A stretch of 17,442 nt of DNA, taken from assembly GCA_024762845.1 (NCBI GenBank), contig JANTGQ010000011.1:1-17442 (forward strand), read 5' to 3'. The notes below the pieces were generated by a model. It was given only the letters and a program-made list of their open reading frames with translations. It ran no database searches and was not told the DNA's origin. This DNA comes from Nitratifractor sp. (GTDB lineage: Bacteria; Campylobacterota; Campylobacteria; Campylobacterales; Sulfurovaceae). Position numbers and translations under genes: made by a program. Positions 7,550 to 13,092 of the stretch are shown here, in pieces; position 1 is the stretch's first letter, and each line of letters begins with the position of its first letter.

Positions 7550-8537
7550 ACTTCTGCATCCATGCATCAAACGCCTCTAACTCTGCAAGGCTTTCATCTT
7601 TTGTAATTAAATCTTTTATCAACATTACGGCAAACTCTACAGGTAAATGGTAAGAGTATGCTAACAAGTTTTTACCCTCTTGTGCACTTTTGTACTTCTC
7701 AACAAGTGCGGCACAGAGAGCGTAGAGGCTACTGGGTTCATTAACAACCTCTTGGCTCTCACCTGCTAAGATTGCATCTACATTCGGTAGTGTTTTATAA
7801 ACCTTTACAAAAGAGCTAAACTCTATCCCAGCGCCATACCCCACACAGCCATATATAATTGCTGCTATGGTATTCATTTGCTCGTTCTCTTTAAGTATGG
7901 CTGAGAGCATGCTCCAAGCCCTAGGCGTTGCAAATGCTGGGTTTGTCTCTGTATTTGCTGGCATTTGCGAGCTTAAAAGGTCTGGTCTAAACCCTAAAAA
8001 ACCTATAATGTAGGGGTGGATACCATTTAGTATTGCCCACGCTTTAAAATCTTCGTAGTTTGGCTCTAAGACTATATGCACCATTCTGTTAATAAGTGGG
8101 GACGGGAGCTTAAAGACAATACCTTTATCATCCATTCTATTCCCTGCACAGACGATTCTCCACCCCTTAGGGAGCGAATACTCACCTATTTTTCTATCGA
8201 GAATTAGTTGGTAGACTGCTGCCTGTACAGAGAGTGGAGCTGAGTTTAGTTCGTCTAAGAATAGCACACCTTCAGACTCTTTATCTGTTGGTAAAAATAT
8301 CGGTGGCATCCATTTAGTCTGCCCATTTTCGATTGCCGGTATACCACGCAAATCCACTGCATCGAGCTGGCTCAGCCGTACATCTGCTATCTCTAAATTG
8401 TGCTTTTTGGCAACATCGTTAACAATATAAGATTTACCGATACCGGGGCTGCCGTGTATAAAAAGAGGGGTATCGCTCTTAAGTAGAATATCTAAAAGTT
8501 CATAGAGTCTTTTTGTTCCAATTGACGGAGTAATCAT
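7530..8537 (-). CDS. MoxR-type AAA+ ATPase
   Basis: 335-residue cytosolic AAA+ ATPase of the MoxR branch. Walker A GSPGIGKS is at 29-36, Walker B VLFLDE at 91-96, sensor-1 Asn133 lies in CAGNR, and an arginine-finger-like PSPLINRM lies about 15 residues further. The C-terminal half is a helical lid. MoxR ATPases form hexamers and use ATP to drive a partner VWA protein; that partner is the next gene. The ATG at 8537 overlaps the stop of the small upstream gene by 4 nt (ATGA). The location in a sigma-54 operon next to nif genes suggests that the client is nitrogenase or one of its maturation factors, which is inference. Confidence 0.9.
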   Translation of the reverse strand: MITPSIGTKRLYELLDILLKSDTPLFIHGSPGIGKSYIVNDVAKKHNLEIADVRLSQLDAVDLRGIPAIENGQTKWMPPIFLPTDKESEGVLFLDELNSAPLSVQAAVYQLILDRKIGEYSLPKGWRIVCAGNRMDDKGIVFKLPSPLINRMVHIVLEPNYEDFKAWAILNGIHPYIIGFLGFRPDLLSSQMPANTETNPAFATPRAWSMLSAILKENEQMNTIAAIIYGCVGYGAGIEFSSFVKVYKTLPNVDAILAGESQEVVNEPSSLYALCAALVEKYKSAQEGKNLLAYSYHLPVEFAVMLIKDLITKDESLAELEAFDAWMQKYGEYIV

Positions 8538-8722
8538 GCTAATTTACTCTTTTTTAATAGTGTGTGGAGTTCGTCATTAAAGCTGTTTAACACTTTTATA
8601 AGCTCGTGCTCCTCCTCTTTGCTTAGTGCAAAGCGGTTCTCTATAAAATCGTAGATATTTGATGTATCGTTAAAGAGGCTCTGTAGAAGCTCCTCTTTTA
8701 TTTTATCTTCAAATTTTCCCAT
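8534..8722 (-). CDS. Small unrecognised helical protein
   Basis: 62 residues, strongly charged and predicted alpha-helical, with no cysteines and no membrane segment. I do not recognise a family. It is accepted as real because it fills the gap between the ankyrin gene (5 bp away) and the ATPase gene (4-bp overlap) and its composition matches its neighbours. It could be an adaptor or regulatory subunit of the MoxR-VWA pair, which is speculation from position. Confidence 0.65.
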   Translation of the reverse strand: MGKFEDKIKEELLQSLFNDTSNIYDFIENRFALSKEEEHELIKVLNSFNDELHTLLKKSKLA

Positions 8723-8727
8723 ATTTT

Positions 8728-9162
8728 TTACTTTAGTAGTCTATATATTTTAGGGCTTACGGCTAAATCTATTGCACGAAAGCCATCGAGGTTCTCTAAC
8801 TCTTTTTTTGCACCAGACTCTAAGAGTAGTTGTACCATGTCCTCTTTACCTGCACTTGCACAATACATTAGTGCTGTTACGCCATTATCGTTTTTACTGT
8901 CTAAATCTATGCCTGCATGTACAAGCTTCTGCACTGTTTTATAATCTTGGCTAAAACAACTATTCCATAGAGCGCTATTGCCATCTATATTTTTAACCTC
9001 TAAATTGGCACCAAGCCCAATAAGTTCTGCAACAATGTCGCTTTTGCCCTCTCTTGCAGCCTTCATTAGTGCTGTATTGCCATATTGACCTACTTTGTCG
9101 ATATTATCTGCAGTATAATCGTTACTCTCCATCCACTCTAGTGTTGTTTTACTTACTATCAT
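8728..9162 (-). CDS. Ankyrin-repeat protein
   Basis: 144 residues consisting almost wholly of ankyrin repeats. Two near-canonical units are visible, GNTALMKAAREGKSDIVAEL and NGVTALMYCASAGKEDMVQL, with a divergent unit between them (GNSALWNSCFSQDYKTVQKL) and a partial C-terminal one (DGFRAIDLAV). Ankyrin stacks bind other proteins, so this is probably a scaffold or inhibitor for another product of the operon. There is no signal peptide, so it should be cytosolic. The ATG at 9162 overlaps the stop of the upstream gene (ATGA). Confidence 0.88.
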   Translation of the reverse strand: MIVSKTTLEWMESNDYTADNIDKVGQYGNTALMKAAREGKSDIVAELIGLGANLEVKNIDGNSALWNSCFSQDYKTVQKLVHAGIDLDSKNDNGVTALMYCASAGKEDMVQLLLESGAKKELENLDGFRAIDLAVSPKIYRLLK

Positions 9163-9653
9163 ACGCTCATCCAGTTCTCATGAGTATGACCTCTTTTTTT
9201 AAAGGCTATTGCCTCCTCTAAAGCGGTCTCTAATTTAGCAATATCAAAAAGATCTTCTACAGTTACTGCAATCTCTTTATAGACAATCTCACCATCTTTA
9301 TTTATAATAAATACAGCCGGAGCACAAAGAGTTTTATCTATAAATACACCAAACTTTTGGGCTACTTTTATAAAATCGATAGAGCTATTTGCGGGCTCTA
9401 CTGTTTTAATAAGTTCTGGAGAGAAGATATAAAGTAACGATTTGTCACTATGCCGACTAATCAACTCTACAAGTTCACTGTTACAGTGCGCTGCAGAGGG
9501 GAGTGTTATAATAACCTGCACTTTATCTGCCATCATCCCTATAACTTTTGTTTCGTTATTTACCATTTTTACTCTTGCCGATGGAGCTTCGCTGCCTACT
9601 TCTCTTACTTTTTTTAACAGTGTTACCGGTTGACCATTCAATGTTATACTCAT
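9159..9653 (-). CDS. Divergent thiol-peroxidase (Tpx)-like thioredoxin-fold protein
   Basis: 164 residues. The N terminus follows the atypical 2-Cys peroxiredoxin Tpx pattern: ITLNGQPVTLL, then VGSEAPS, then TLPSAAHC with Cys57 at the peroxidatic position, and later VFIINKDGEIVYKEI. The Thr three residues before the peroxidatic Cys in Tpx is replaced by Ala. The resolving Cys is not in its usual place; the only other Cys is C110 in DKTLCAP. The C terminus is longer than in Tpx and ends in a His-containing segment (GHTHENW). It may be a peroxide sensor, a redox partner or a degenerate scavenger. It overlaps the hemerythrin gene by 4 nt (ATGA), which suggests linked roles in oxygen or peroxide handling. 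Confidence 0.7.
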   Translation of the reverse strand: MSITLNGQPVTLLKKVREVGSEAPSARVKMVNNETKVIGMMADKVQVIITLPSAAHCNSELVELISRHSDKSLLYIFSPELIKTVEPANSSIDFIKVAQKFGVFIDKTLCAPAVFIINKDGEIVYKEIAVTVEDLFDIAKLETALEEAIAFKKRGHTHENWMSV

Positions 9654-10051
9654 ACGCTTCTCTCTTTTATAAAGTGTGCCAAGTCACTATCCATACTAAG
9701 AAGATGCGTATCATACCACTCCGGCAATCTCTCTATATAGTAGGACTTTAGCATTTTGTCTCCAAATGGCGAGTTTTTTATATTTAAAAAATACTCCATC
9801 TCCGCTAAAACTTTATTATGCTCATCTATATGCTCTCTGGCTCTACTGTAGCCAAACTCTTGCATTAAACGCTCTTCTGAGGCAAAGTGCCCTTTTGTGT
9901 GCTCGAGTAATTTTGCAACTGTTGTTCGCAGACTTTGCGAATTCTCTAACTCTACACTGTTATAGATGTCGAGAAACTCTTTATGCAGAGTATCAATATC
10001 ATCATACTCCAAAAGATGTTTTTTGTCGTCAAACTCTTTTAATAGTGGCAT
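9650..10051 (-). CDS. Bacteriohemerythrin
   Basis: 133-residue four-helix hemerythrin that binds O2 at a di-iron site. All seven expected ligands are present with family spacing: His23, His51, His55, Glu59, His74, His78 and His116, plus Asp121 (one of the early His being the usual H-x3-H partner). There is no sensor or membrane domain, so it is a free cytosolic O2 carrier or scavenger. Start ATG 10051 with AAGGAG upstream. It is the first gene of the minus-strand operon, 24 nt or so downstream of a predicted sigma-54 transcription start. In a nitrogen fixer this suggests O2 delivery to respiration or O2 protection of nitrogenase. Confidence 0.92.
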   Translation of the reverse strand: MPLLKEFDDKKHLLEYDDIDTLHKEFLDIYNSVELENSQSLRTTVAKLLEHTKGHFASEERLMQEFGYSRAREHIDEHNKVLAEMEYFLNIKNSPFGDKMLKSYYIERLPEWYDTHLLSMDSDLAHFIKERSV

Positions 10052-10083
10052 AGTTTCTCCTTGAGCTTATCCGGGATTAATAG

Positions 10084-10100
10084 ATGCAAAATATGTTCCA
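10084..10100 (-). promoter_or_regulatory. Sigma-54 promoter of the hemerythrin operon
   Basis: On the minus strand TGGAACATATTTTGCAT has GG (10099-10098) and GC (10087-10086) exactly 12 bp apart, as RpoN -24/-12 promoters require. The predicted start is near 10075, 24 nt before the hemerythrin ATG. Its core matches the promoters at 10120 and 13052. Confidence 0.85.
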
Positions 10101-10119
10101 AACTCTTAATCTAGGTTAA

Positions 10120-10136
10120 TGGAACACTCTATGCAT
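10120..10136 (+). promoter_or_regulatory. Sigma-54 promoter of the ferredoxin operon
   Basis: TGGAACACTCTATGCAT with GG at 10121-10122 and GC at 10133-10134 (12-bp register). Transcription should start near 10145, giving a leader of about 23 nt with AAAGGAG before the ATG at 10168. It is back to back with the hemerythrin-operon promoter, with 19 bp between the two -24 elements. Confidence 0.87.
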
Positions 10137-10167
10137 ATACATTTTTAAATATTTAAAAGGAGAAACC

Positions 10168-10557
10168 ATGGCAGTTTTTATAACTGATGAGTGTATAAGT
10201 TGTGATGCGTGTGCTTTAGAGTGCCCAGTAGCAGCAATTTTAGATGAGGGAAACGAGAGAAACCCATATGATGATAGTAGATACTACGTTAAACCTGAGA
10301 GCTGTGTAGAGTGTGTTGGTCATGCAGATCTACCAAGATGCGCAGAGGCTTGCCCAACAGAGGGTGCAATAGTTTGGGATATGCCTTATACCCAGGAGTA
10401 TGAGAGCTACTATGCCGAGGGGAACGAAGAGGGCAAATATGCAATTAGAGTTCACAAGAAAAAGGGTCTTATGCTTCCATCTGTTAAAGAGCAAAAGTTT
10501 AAAGATGATATTGATTTCTCTAATAGAGAAGCTCACTCTAATGTTGGGGTATTTTAA
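10168..10557 (+). CDS. 2[4Fe-4S] ferredoxin, first of a tandem pair
   Basis: 129-residue ferredoxin with two cubane sites: C9-x2-C12-x2-C15-x3-C19-P and C46-x2-C49-x8-C58-x3-C62-P. The longer spacing in the second site and the roughly 65-residue C-terminal extension resemble the Allochromatium-type ferredoxins often linked to nif genes. Start ATG 10168 with AAAGGAG 5 nt upstream. It probably supplies low-potential electrons to nitrogenase or to NifB-type maturation. It overlaps the second ferredoxin by one base (TAATG). Confidence 0.92.
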   Translation: MAVFITDECISCDACALECPVAAILDEGNERNPYDDSRYYVKPESCVECVGHADLPRCAEACPTEGAIVWDMPYTQEYESYYAEGNEEGKYAIRVHKKKGLMLPSVKEQKFKDDIDFSNREAHSNVGVF

Positions 10558-10937
10558 TGGCTGTTATGATAACAGACCTCTGTATTAACTGCGATACATG
10601 TATAGATGAATGCCCTGCAACTGCTATAGTCTCTGCAGATGAGTCACCAATAGAGGGTGCAGAGTTTACCTATGTAAAGCCAGAAAAGTGCATAGAGTGT
10701 GTAGATAGTACAGTACCAAAGTGTTCAGATGTCTGTCCAACTGAGGGTGCAATTGTATGGGATATGCCTTATACTGCTGAATTTAACGACTACTACTTAA
10801 GTAGAAATCAAGATGGTATATATAATATCCGTGTACATAAAAAGCAGGGTATCTTCTCTCCCGATAAGAAACCAAAACCTTTTAGAGAGTCAATATCTCT
10901 ACAAGAACGCGAAAACCATGTGGATGTGGCTGTATAA
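10557..10937 (+). CDS. 2[4Fe-4S] ferredoxin, second of a tandem pair
   Basis: 126 residues, clearly a duplicate of the preceding ferredoxin. Sites are C9-x2-C12-x2-C15-x3-C19-P and C45-x2-C48-x7-C56-x3-C60-P, one residue shorter in the second loop than its partner. CPTEGAIVWDMPYT and the later IRVHKK block are shared by both. The C-terminal tail differs. Translation starts by overlap with the stop of the first copy. The stop codon lies in the loop of a terminator hairpin, so this gene ends the operon. Confidence 0.92.
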   Translation: MAVMITDLCINCDTCIDECPATAIVSADESPIEGAEFTYVKPEKCIECVDSTVPKCSDVCPTEGAIVWDMPYTAEFNDYYLSRNQDGIYNIRVHKKQGIFSPDKKPKPFRESISLQERENHVDVAV

Positions 10938-10948
10938 GCCACATTTTT
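10925..10948 (+). terminator. Rho-independent terminator of the ferredoxin operon
   Basis: 7-bp stem TGTGGCT (10925-10931) with AGCCACA (10937-10943), a 5-nt loop holding most of the TAA stop, then five T (10944-10948). It separates the ferredoxins from nifB. Confidence 0.65.
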
Positions 10949-11007
10949 ACTTTGGACTTACAACGATAAAAATTACCAATTTTCCAGAAAATATCTTTCA
11001 AATCTTT

Positions 11008-11025
11008 ACAATTGTACAAATTTGT
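11008..11025. promoter_or_regulatory. Overlapping palindromes, possible operator
   Basis: Three perfect palindromes are interlocked in 18 bp: ACAATTGT (11008-11015), TTGTACAA (11012-11019) and ACAAATTTGT (11016-11025). This resembles a regulator-binding site. It lies about 155 bp upstream of the weak sigma-54-like element, a workable distance for an activator site. The binding protein is unknown. Confidence 0.3.
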
Positions 11026-11178
11026 CAATTTACCATATCTTTTCGTGAATGTTAGCCACTTGGAACTTCTCTTTTTTATAGTTATTGACTTTAGTTTGAT
11101 CAACAGAAATAGTTTTTTTGAGGGTATTTATGGTGAAAATATATAAATTCATCAGTTTTTAGCACTAACTTAGCGTTA

Positions 11179-11195
11179 TGGAATAGTAAATGTAT
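11179..11195 (+). promoter_or_regulatory. Weak sigma-54-like site before nifB
   Basis: TGGAATAGTAAATGTAT keeps the 12-bp register and TGGAA/TG/AT positions of the three strong promoters here, but has T for C at the sixth base and GT instead of GC at -12. It would give a leader of about 60 nt to nifB. It is a candidate only. Confidence 0.3.
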
Positions 11196-11265
11196 AGTCA
11201 TTAGTGATTGTTAAACCCGAATTAGGCAATAGATGCCCAAGAATAATAAAATTAAAGGAGATTAT

Positions 11266-12699
11266 ATGAGTTGCGCATGCGGAACATCTGACAATAAGAA
11301 TATTGAAGCAGATATACAAGAGAAGATAAATAACCATCCATGTTATAGTGAGGGTGCACACCAACACTATGCAAGAATACATGTTGCGGTAGCACCGGCA
11401 TGTAATATTCAGTGTAACTACTGTAACAGAAAATATGACTGTTCAAACGAAAGTCGTCCTGGGGTTACAAGTGGTAAACTAAGCCCTGAAGAGGCTGTAA
11501 AAAAGGTACTCTATGTAGGTGGAGATATACAGCAACTCTCTGTAGTAGGAATTGCAGGACCAGGCGATGCATTGGCAAACCCTAAAGCTACATTTAAAAC
11601 ATTTAAAATGCTTCAAGAGAAGGCTCCGGATCTAAAACTATGCCTCTCTACAAATGGTTTGCGTCTTCCAGACTTTATAGACCAGATAGAGAAGTACAAT
11701 GTTGACCATGTAACTGTAACAATTAACAGTGTTGACCCAACAGGAGAGATTGGTGCTAAAATCTACCCATGGATAAACTGGGAACATAGAAAAATATTTG
11801 GAAAAGAGGGAGCAAAAATACTTTTAGAGCAGCAGCTTAAAGGTATTCAGATGCTGACAGAGAGAGGGATACTTGTAAAAGCAAACTCTGTGCTTATTCC
11901 GGGGGTAAACGACAAAGAGCTTCCAAATGTTGCCAAAAAACTTAAAGAGATGAATGTCTTTTTACATAACATTATGCCACTGCTATCATCACCTGAATTT
12001 GGTACTAAATTTGGTTTAGATGGTGTGCCAAGTGCTACAGACCAAGAGACTATGGCTGTTCAAGATGCTTGTGGAATGGATATGACTCTTATGAAACATT
12101 GTCGTCAATGTCGTGCAGATGCTGTTGGATTAATTGGAGAGGATAGAGGAGACGAATTTACAAAAGAGAGCTTTGTAAATATGGAATTTACTCAACTTGA
12201 AGATATGTATAACATAGAAGCAAGAACCGAAAAACATGAGATGATAGAGAACTGGAGAGCACACCTTGAAGCTGCAAATGAGCGTGTTAAACTAGAAGAG
12301 GCAAGTAAAGCGGAACTCAGCTCTACAGGAGAGACAAAACTTGTAGCAGTAACTACAGGTGGTAATGGTCTTATTAATATGCACTTTGGTTCTGCACAAG
12401 AGTTTTTAATATATGAAGCTGGCGACAAAGCAATTAAGTTTGTAATGCACCGTAAAATTGAAAGTTCATACTCTGGAACAGACAGTAGTGAAGATTTTAA
12501 TCCAATTGATGAGATTAAAGTAACACTTGGAGATTGCGACCTTCTATTAACAGAGAAAATTGGAGAGTGCCCTATGAGTGAGTTATCAGAAATAGGTCTT
12601 GTAACAGATGACAGCTACTCTCAGCAACCAATCGAAAAGTCTGTTTTCGATGCAGTACAAAAATACTTTTTCCAAGAGGAAGAGGTCGAGCTAGGGTAA
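11266..12699 (+). CDS. nifB: NifB, nitrogenase cofactor core synthase (radical SAM)
   Basis: Radical SAM enzyme that fuses two [4Fe-4S] units with a carbide to make NifB-co, the core of FeMo-co. About 477 residues from ATG 11266, chosen for AAAGGAG 5 nt upstream; the frame is open to 11233. The N terminus carries the family block HPCYSEGAHQHYARIH, and the SAM-cluster Cys are C46-x3-C50-x2-C53 (CNIQCNYC). KHCRQCRADAVGLIGED is the later cluster-ligand signature. The C-terminal part (from about residue 360) is a NifX-like cofactor-binding domain starting VAVTTGGNGLINMHFG. This is the long, two-domain NifB form. The gene stands alone between two terminators, upstream of the nifV operon. Confidence 0.97.
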   Translation: MSCACGTSDNKNIEADIQEKINNHPCYSEGAHQHYARIHVAVAPACNIQCNYCNRKYDCSNESRPGVTSGKLSPEEAVKKVLYVGGDIQQLSVVGIAGPGDALANPKATFKTFKMLQEKAPDLKLCLSTNGLRLPDFIDQIEKYNVDHVTVTINSVDPTGEIGAKIYPWINWEHRKIFGKEGAKILLEQQLKGIQMLTERGILVKANSVLIPGVNDKELPNVAKKLKEMNVFLHNIMPLLSSPEFGTKFGLDGVPSATDQETMAVQDACGMDMTLMKHCRQCRADAVGLIGEDRGDEFTKESFVNMEFTQLEDMYNIEARTEKHEMIENWRAHLEAANERVKLEEASKAELSSTGETKLVAVTTGGNGLINMHFGSAQEFLIYEAGDKAIKFVMHRKIESSYSGTDSSEDFNPIDEIKVTLGDCDLLLTEKIGECPMSELSEIGLVTDDSYSQQPIEKSVFDAVQKYFFQEEEVELG

Positions 12700-12725
12700 A
12701 CACCCTGCTCGATTAGACTTTTTCA
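12686..12725 (+). terminator. Terminator of nifB
   Basis: Strong hairpin overlapping the nifB stop. TCGAGC and AGGGT (12686-12697, with a bulged T at 12692) pair with ACCCT and GCTCGA (12702-12712) around an AAAC loop. Seven T follow at 12719-12725, six bases after the stem. Confidence 0.7.
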
Positions 12726-12756
12726 AAACTAGATAGTTTTTCAAGAAGTCTTTTAA
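12715..12756 (+). terminator. Second hairpin after nifB
   Basis: Inner arms AAAACTA (12727-12733) and TAGTTTT (12736-12742) are separated by 2 nt. Outer arms AGACTT (12715-12720) and AAGTCT (12748-12753) are followed by TTT. It is likely a back-up terminator or an mRNA 3'-end stabiliser. Confidence 0.4.
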
Positions 12757-12759
12757 TAA

Positions 12760-12853
12760 AAAGATGTAAGGTACTCATAAAGACTCTTCAAATTGTTTTA
12801 AAGTTACTGCCTTCAACTCTGTTCATCATTTATGAGTACCTTAGATCTTTTTT
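12760..12853. repeat. Long inverted repeat, 23-nt arms
   Basis: Arms 12760-12782 and 12831-12853 match at 22 of 23 positions (core TAAGGTACTCATAA against its complement), around a 48-nt spacer. The outer ends are A-rich on the left and T-rich on the right, so a folded transcript in either direction would end in a U-run. It could be a bidirectional terminator or a small mobile palindromic element. Confidence 0.65.
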
Positions 12854-12942
12854 CTCTCTTTTTACTTTCTCTATTCAATACAAATTGCACTAATTTATAG
12901 GCTCTTTGCTGCGCTCAAAGTGAGTAGGTGTATTGGCATTTT

Positions 12943-13030
12943 TAGATCCTTCGGCTTTGCCTCAGGATGATGTGAGGGAGATGGTTCGAAATAGTAAACT
13001 ACCGTCATCCTGAGTGAAACGAAGGATCTA
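12943..13030. repeat. REP/MITE-like imperfect inverted repeat
   Basis: The left arm (12943-12972) starts TAGATCCTTCG and contains CTCAGGATGA. The right arm (13003-13030) is its near-complement, TCATCCTGAG followed by CGAAGGATCTA, with a few differing bases in the middle of each arm and about 30 bp between the arms. GATCCTTCG...CTCAGGATGA palindromes recur in intergenic DNA of many bacteria. It is more GC-rich than the flanks, consistent with an inserted repeat. It ends 21 bp before the nifV promoter. Confidence 0.7.
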
Positions 13031-13051
13031 CTCCAAGAATATTTCAGATTG

Positions 13052-13068
13052 TGGAACACTTTTTGCAT
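13052..13068 (+). promoter_or_regulatory. Sigma-54 promoter of the nifV operon
   Basis: TGGAACACTTTTTGCAT with GG at 13053-13054 and GC at 13065-13066 (12-bp register). It differs from the ferredoxin promoter only in the spacer. The predicted start is near 13077, so the leader is only about 16 nt and begins just before the AAGGAG at 13081-13086. Confidence 0.88.
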
Positions 13069-13092
13069 ATCTACATTAAAAAGGAGCATATG

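Larger units (their letters stand above)
10938..11265. other. 328-bp AT-rich spacer upstream of nifB
   Basis: No credible gene on either strand. It holds the end of the ferredoxin terminator, a cluster of overlapping palindromes at 11008-11025, a separate GTTTGATCAAC dyad at 11094-11104, a weak sigma-54-like site at 11179-11195 and the nifB ribosome site (AAAGGAG, 11254-11260). Confidence 0.6.
12700..13092. other. 393-bp palindrome-rich spacer between nifB and nifV
   Basis: No credible gene. In order it contains the tail of the nifB terminator, a second hairpin (12715-12756), a long inverted repeat (12760-12853), a pyrimidine-rich stretch (12845-12880), a small CTTTG/CAAAG dyad (12904-12920), a REP/MITE-like inverted repeat (12943-13030), the nifV sigma-54 promoter (13052-13068) and the nifV ribosome site. 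Confidence 0.7.

Noticed and set aside
5869..10051. MoxR-VWA-ankyrin set as an anti-phage defence island
   Set aside because: The sigma-54 promoter shared with nif genes, the hemerythrin and the NifX-like member fit metalloenzyme maturation better, and no nuclease or other effector is present.
11060..11077. TGGAACTTCT... as a sigma-54 promoter for nifB
   Set aside because: The -24 half fits, but the position 12 bp on is TT in a T-run, with no GC.
11130..11162. Ten-codon frame with a GAGGG site upstream of nifB
   Set aside because: Too short to support, and its composition is that of the AT-rich spacer.
11223..11237. AGGCAATAGATGCC as a -24/-12 element near the nifB start
   Set aside because: GG and GC are 10 bp apart, not 12, and it would place the start within the ribosome-site region.
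12895..13089. Short minus-strand open frame across the nifB-nifV spacer
   Set aside because: It is made of the inverted repeat and promoter, has no ribosome site, and its product is low-complexity.
13051..13092. Longer GTG start for nifV at 13051
   Set aside because: That stretch is the sigma-54 promoter and leader; the AAGGAG and the conserved ISINDTTLRDGEQAP start point to 13093.
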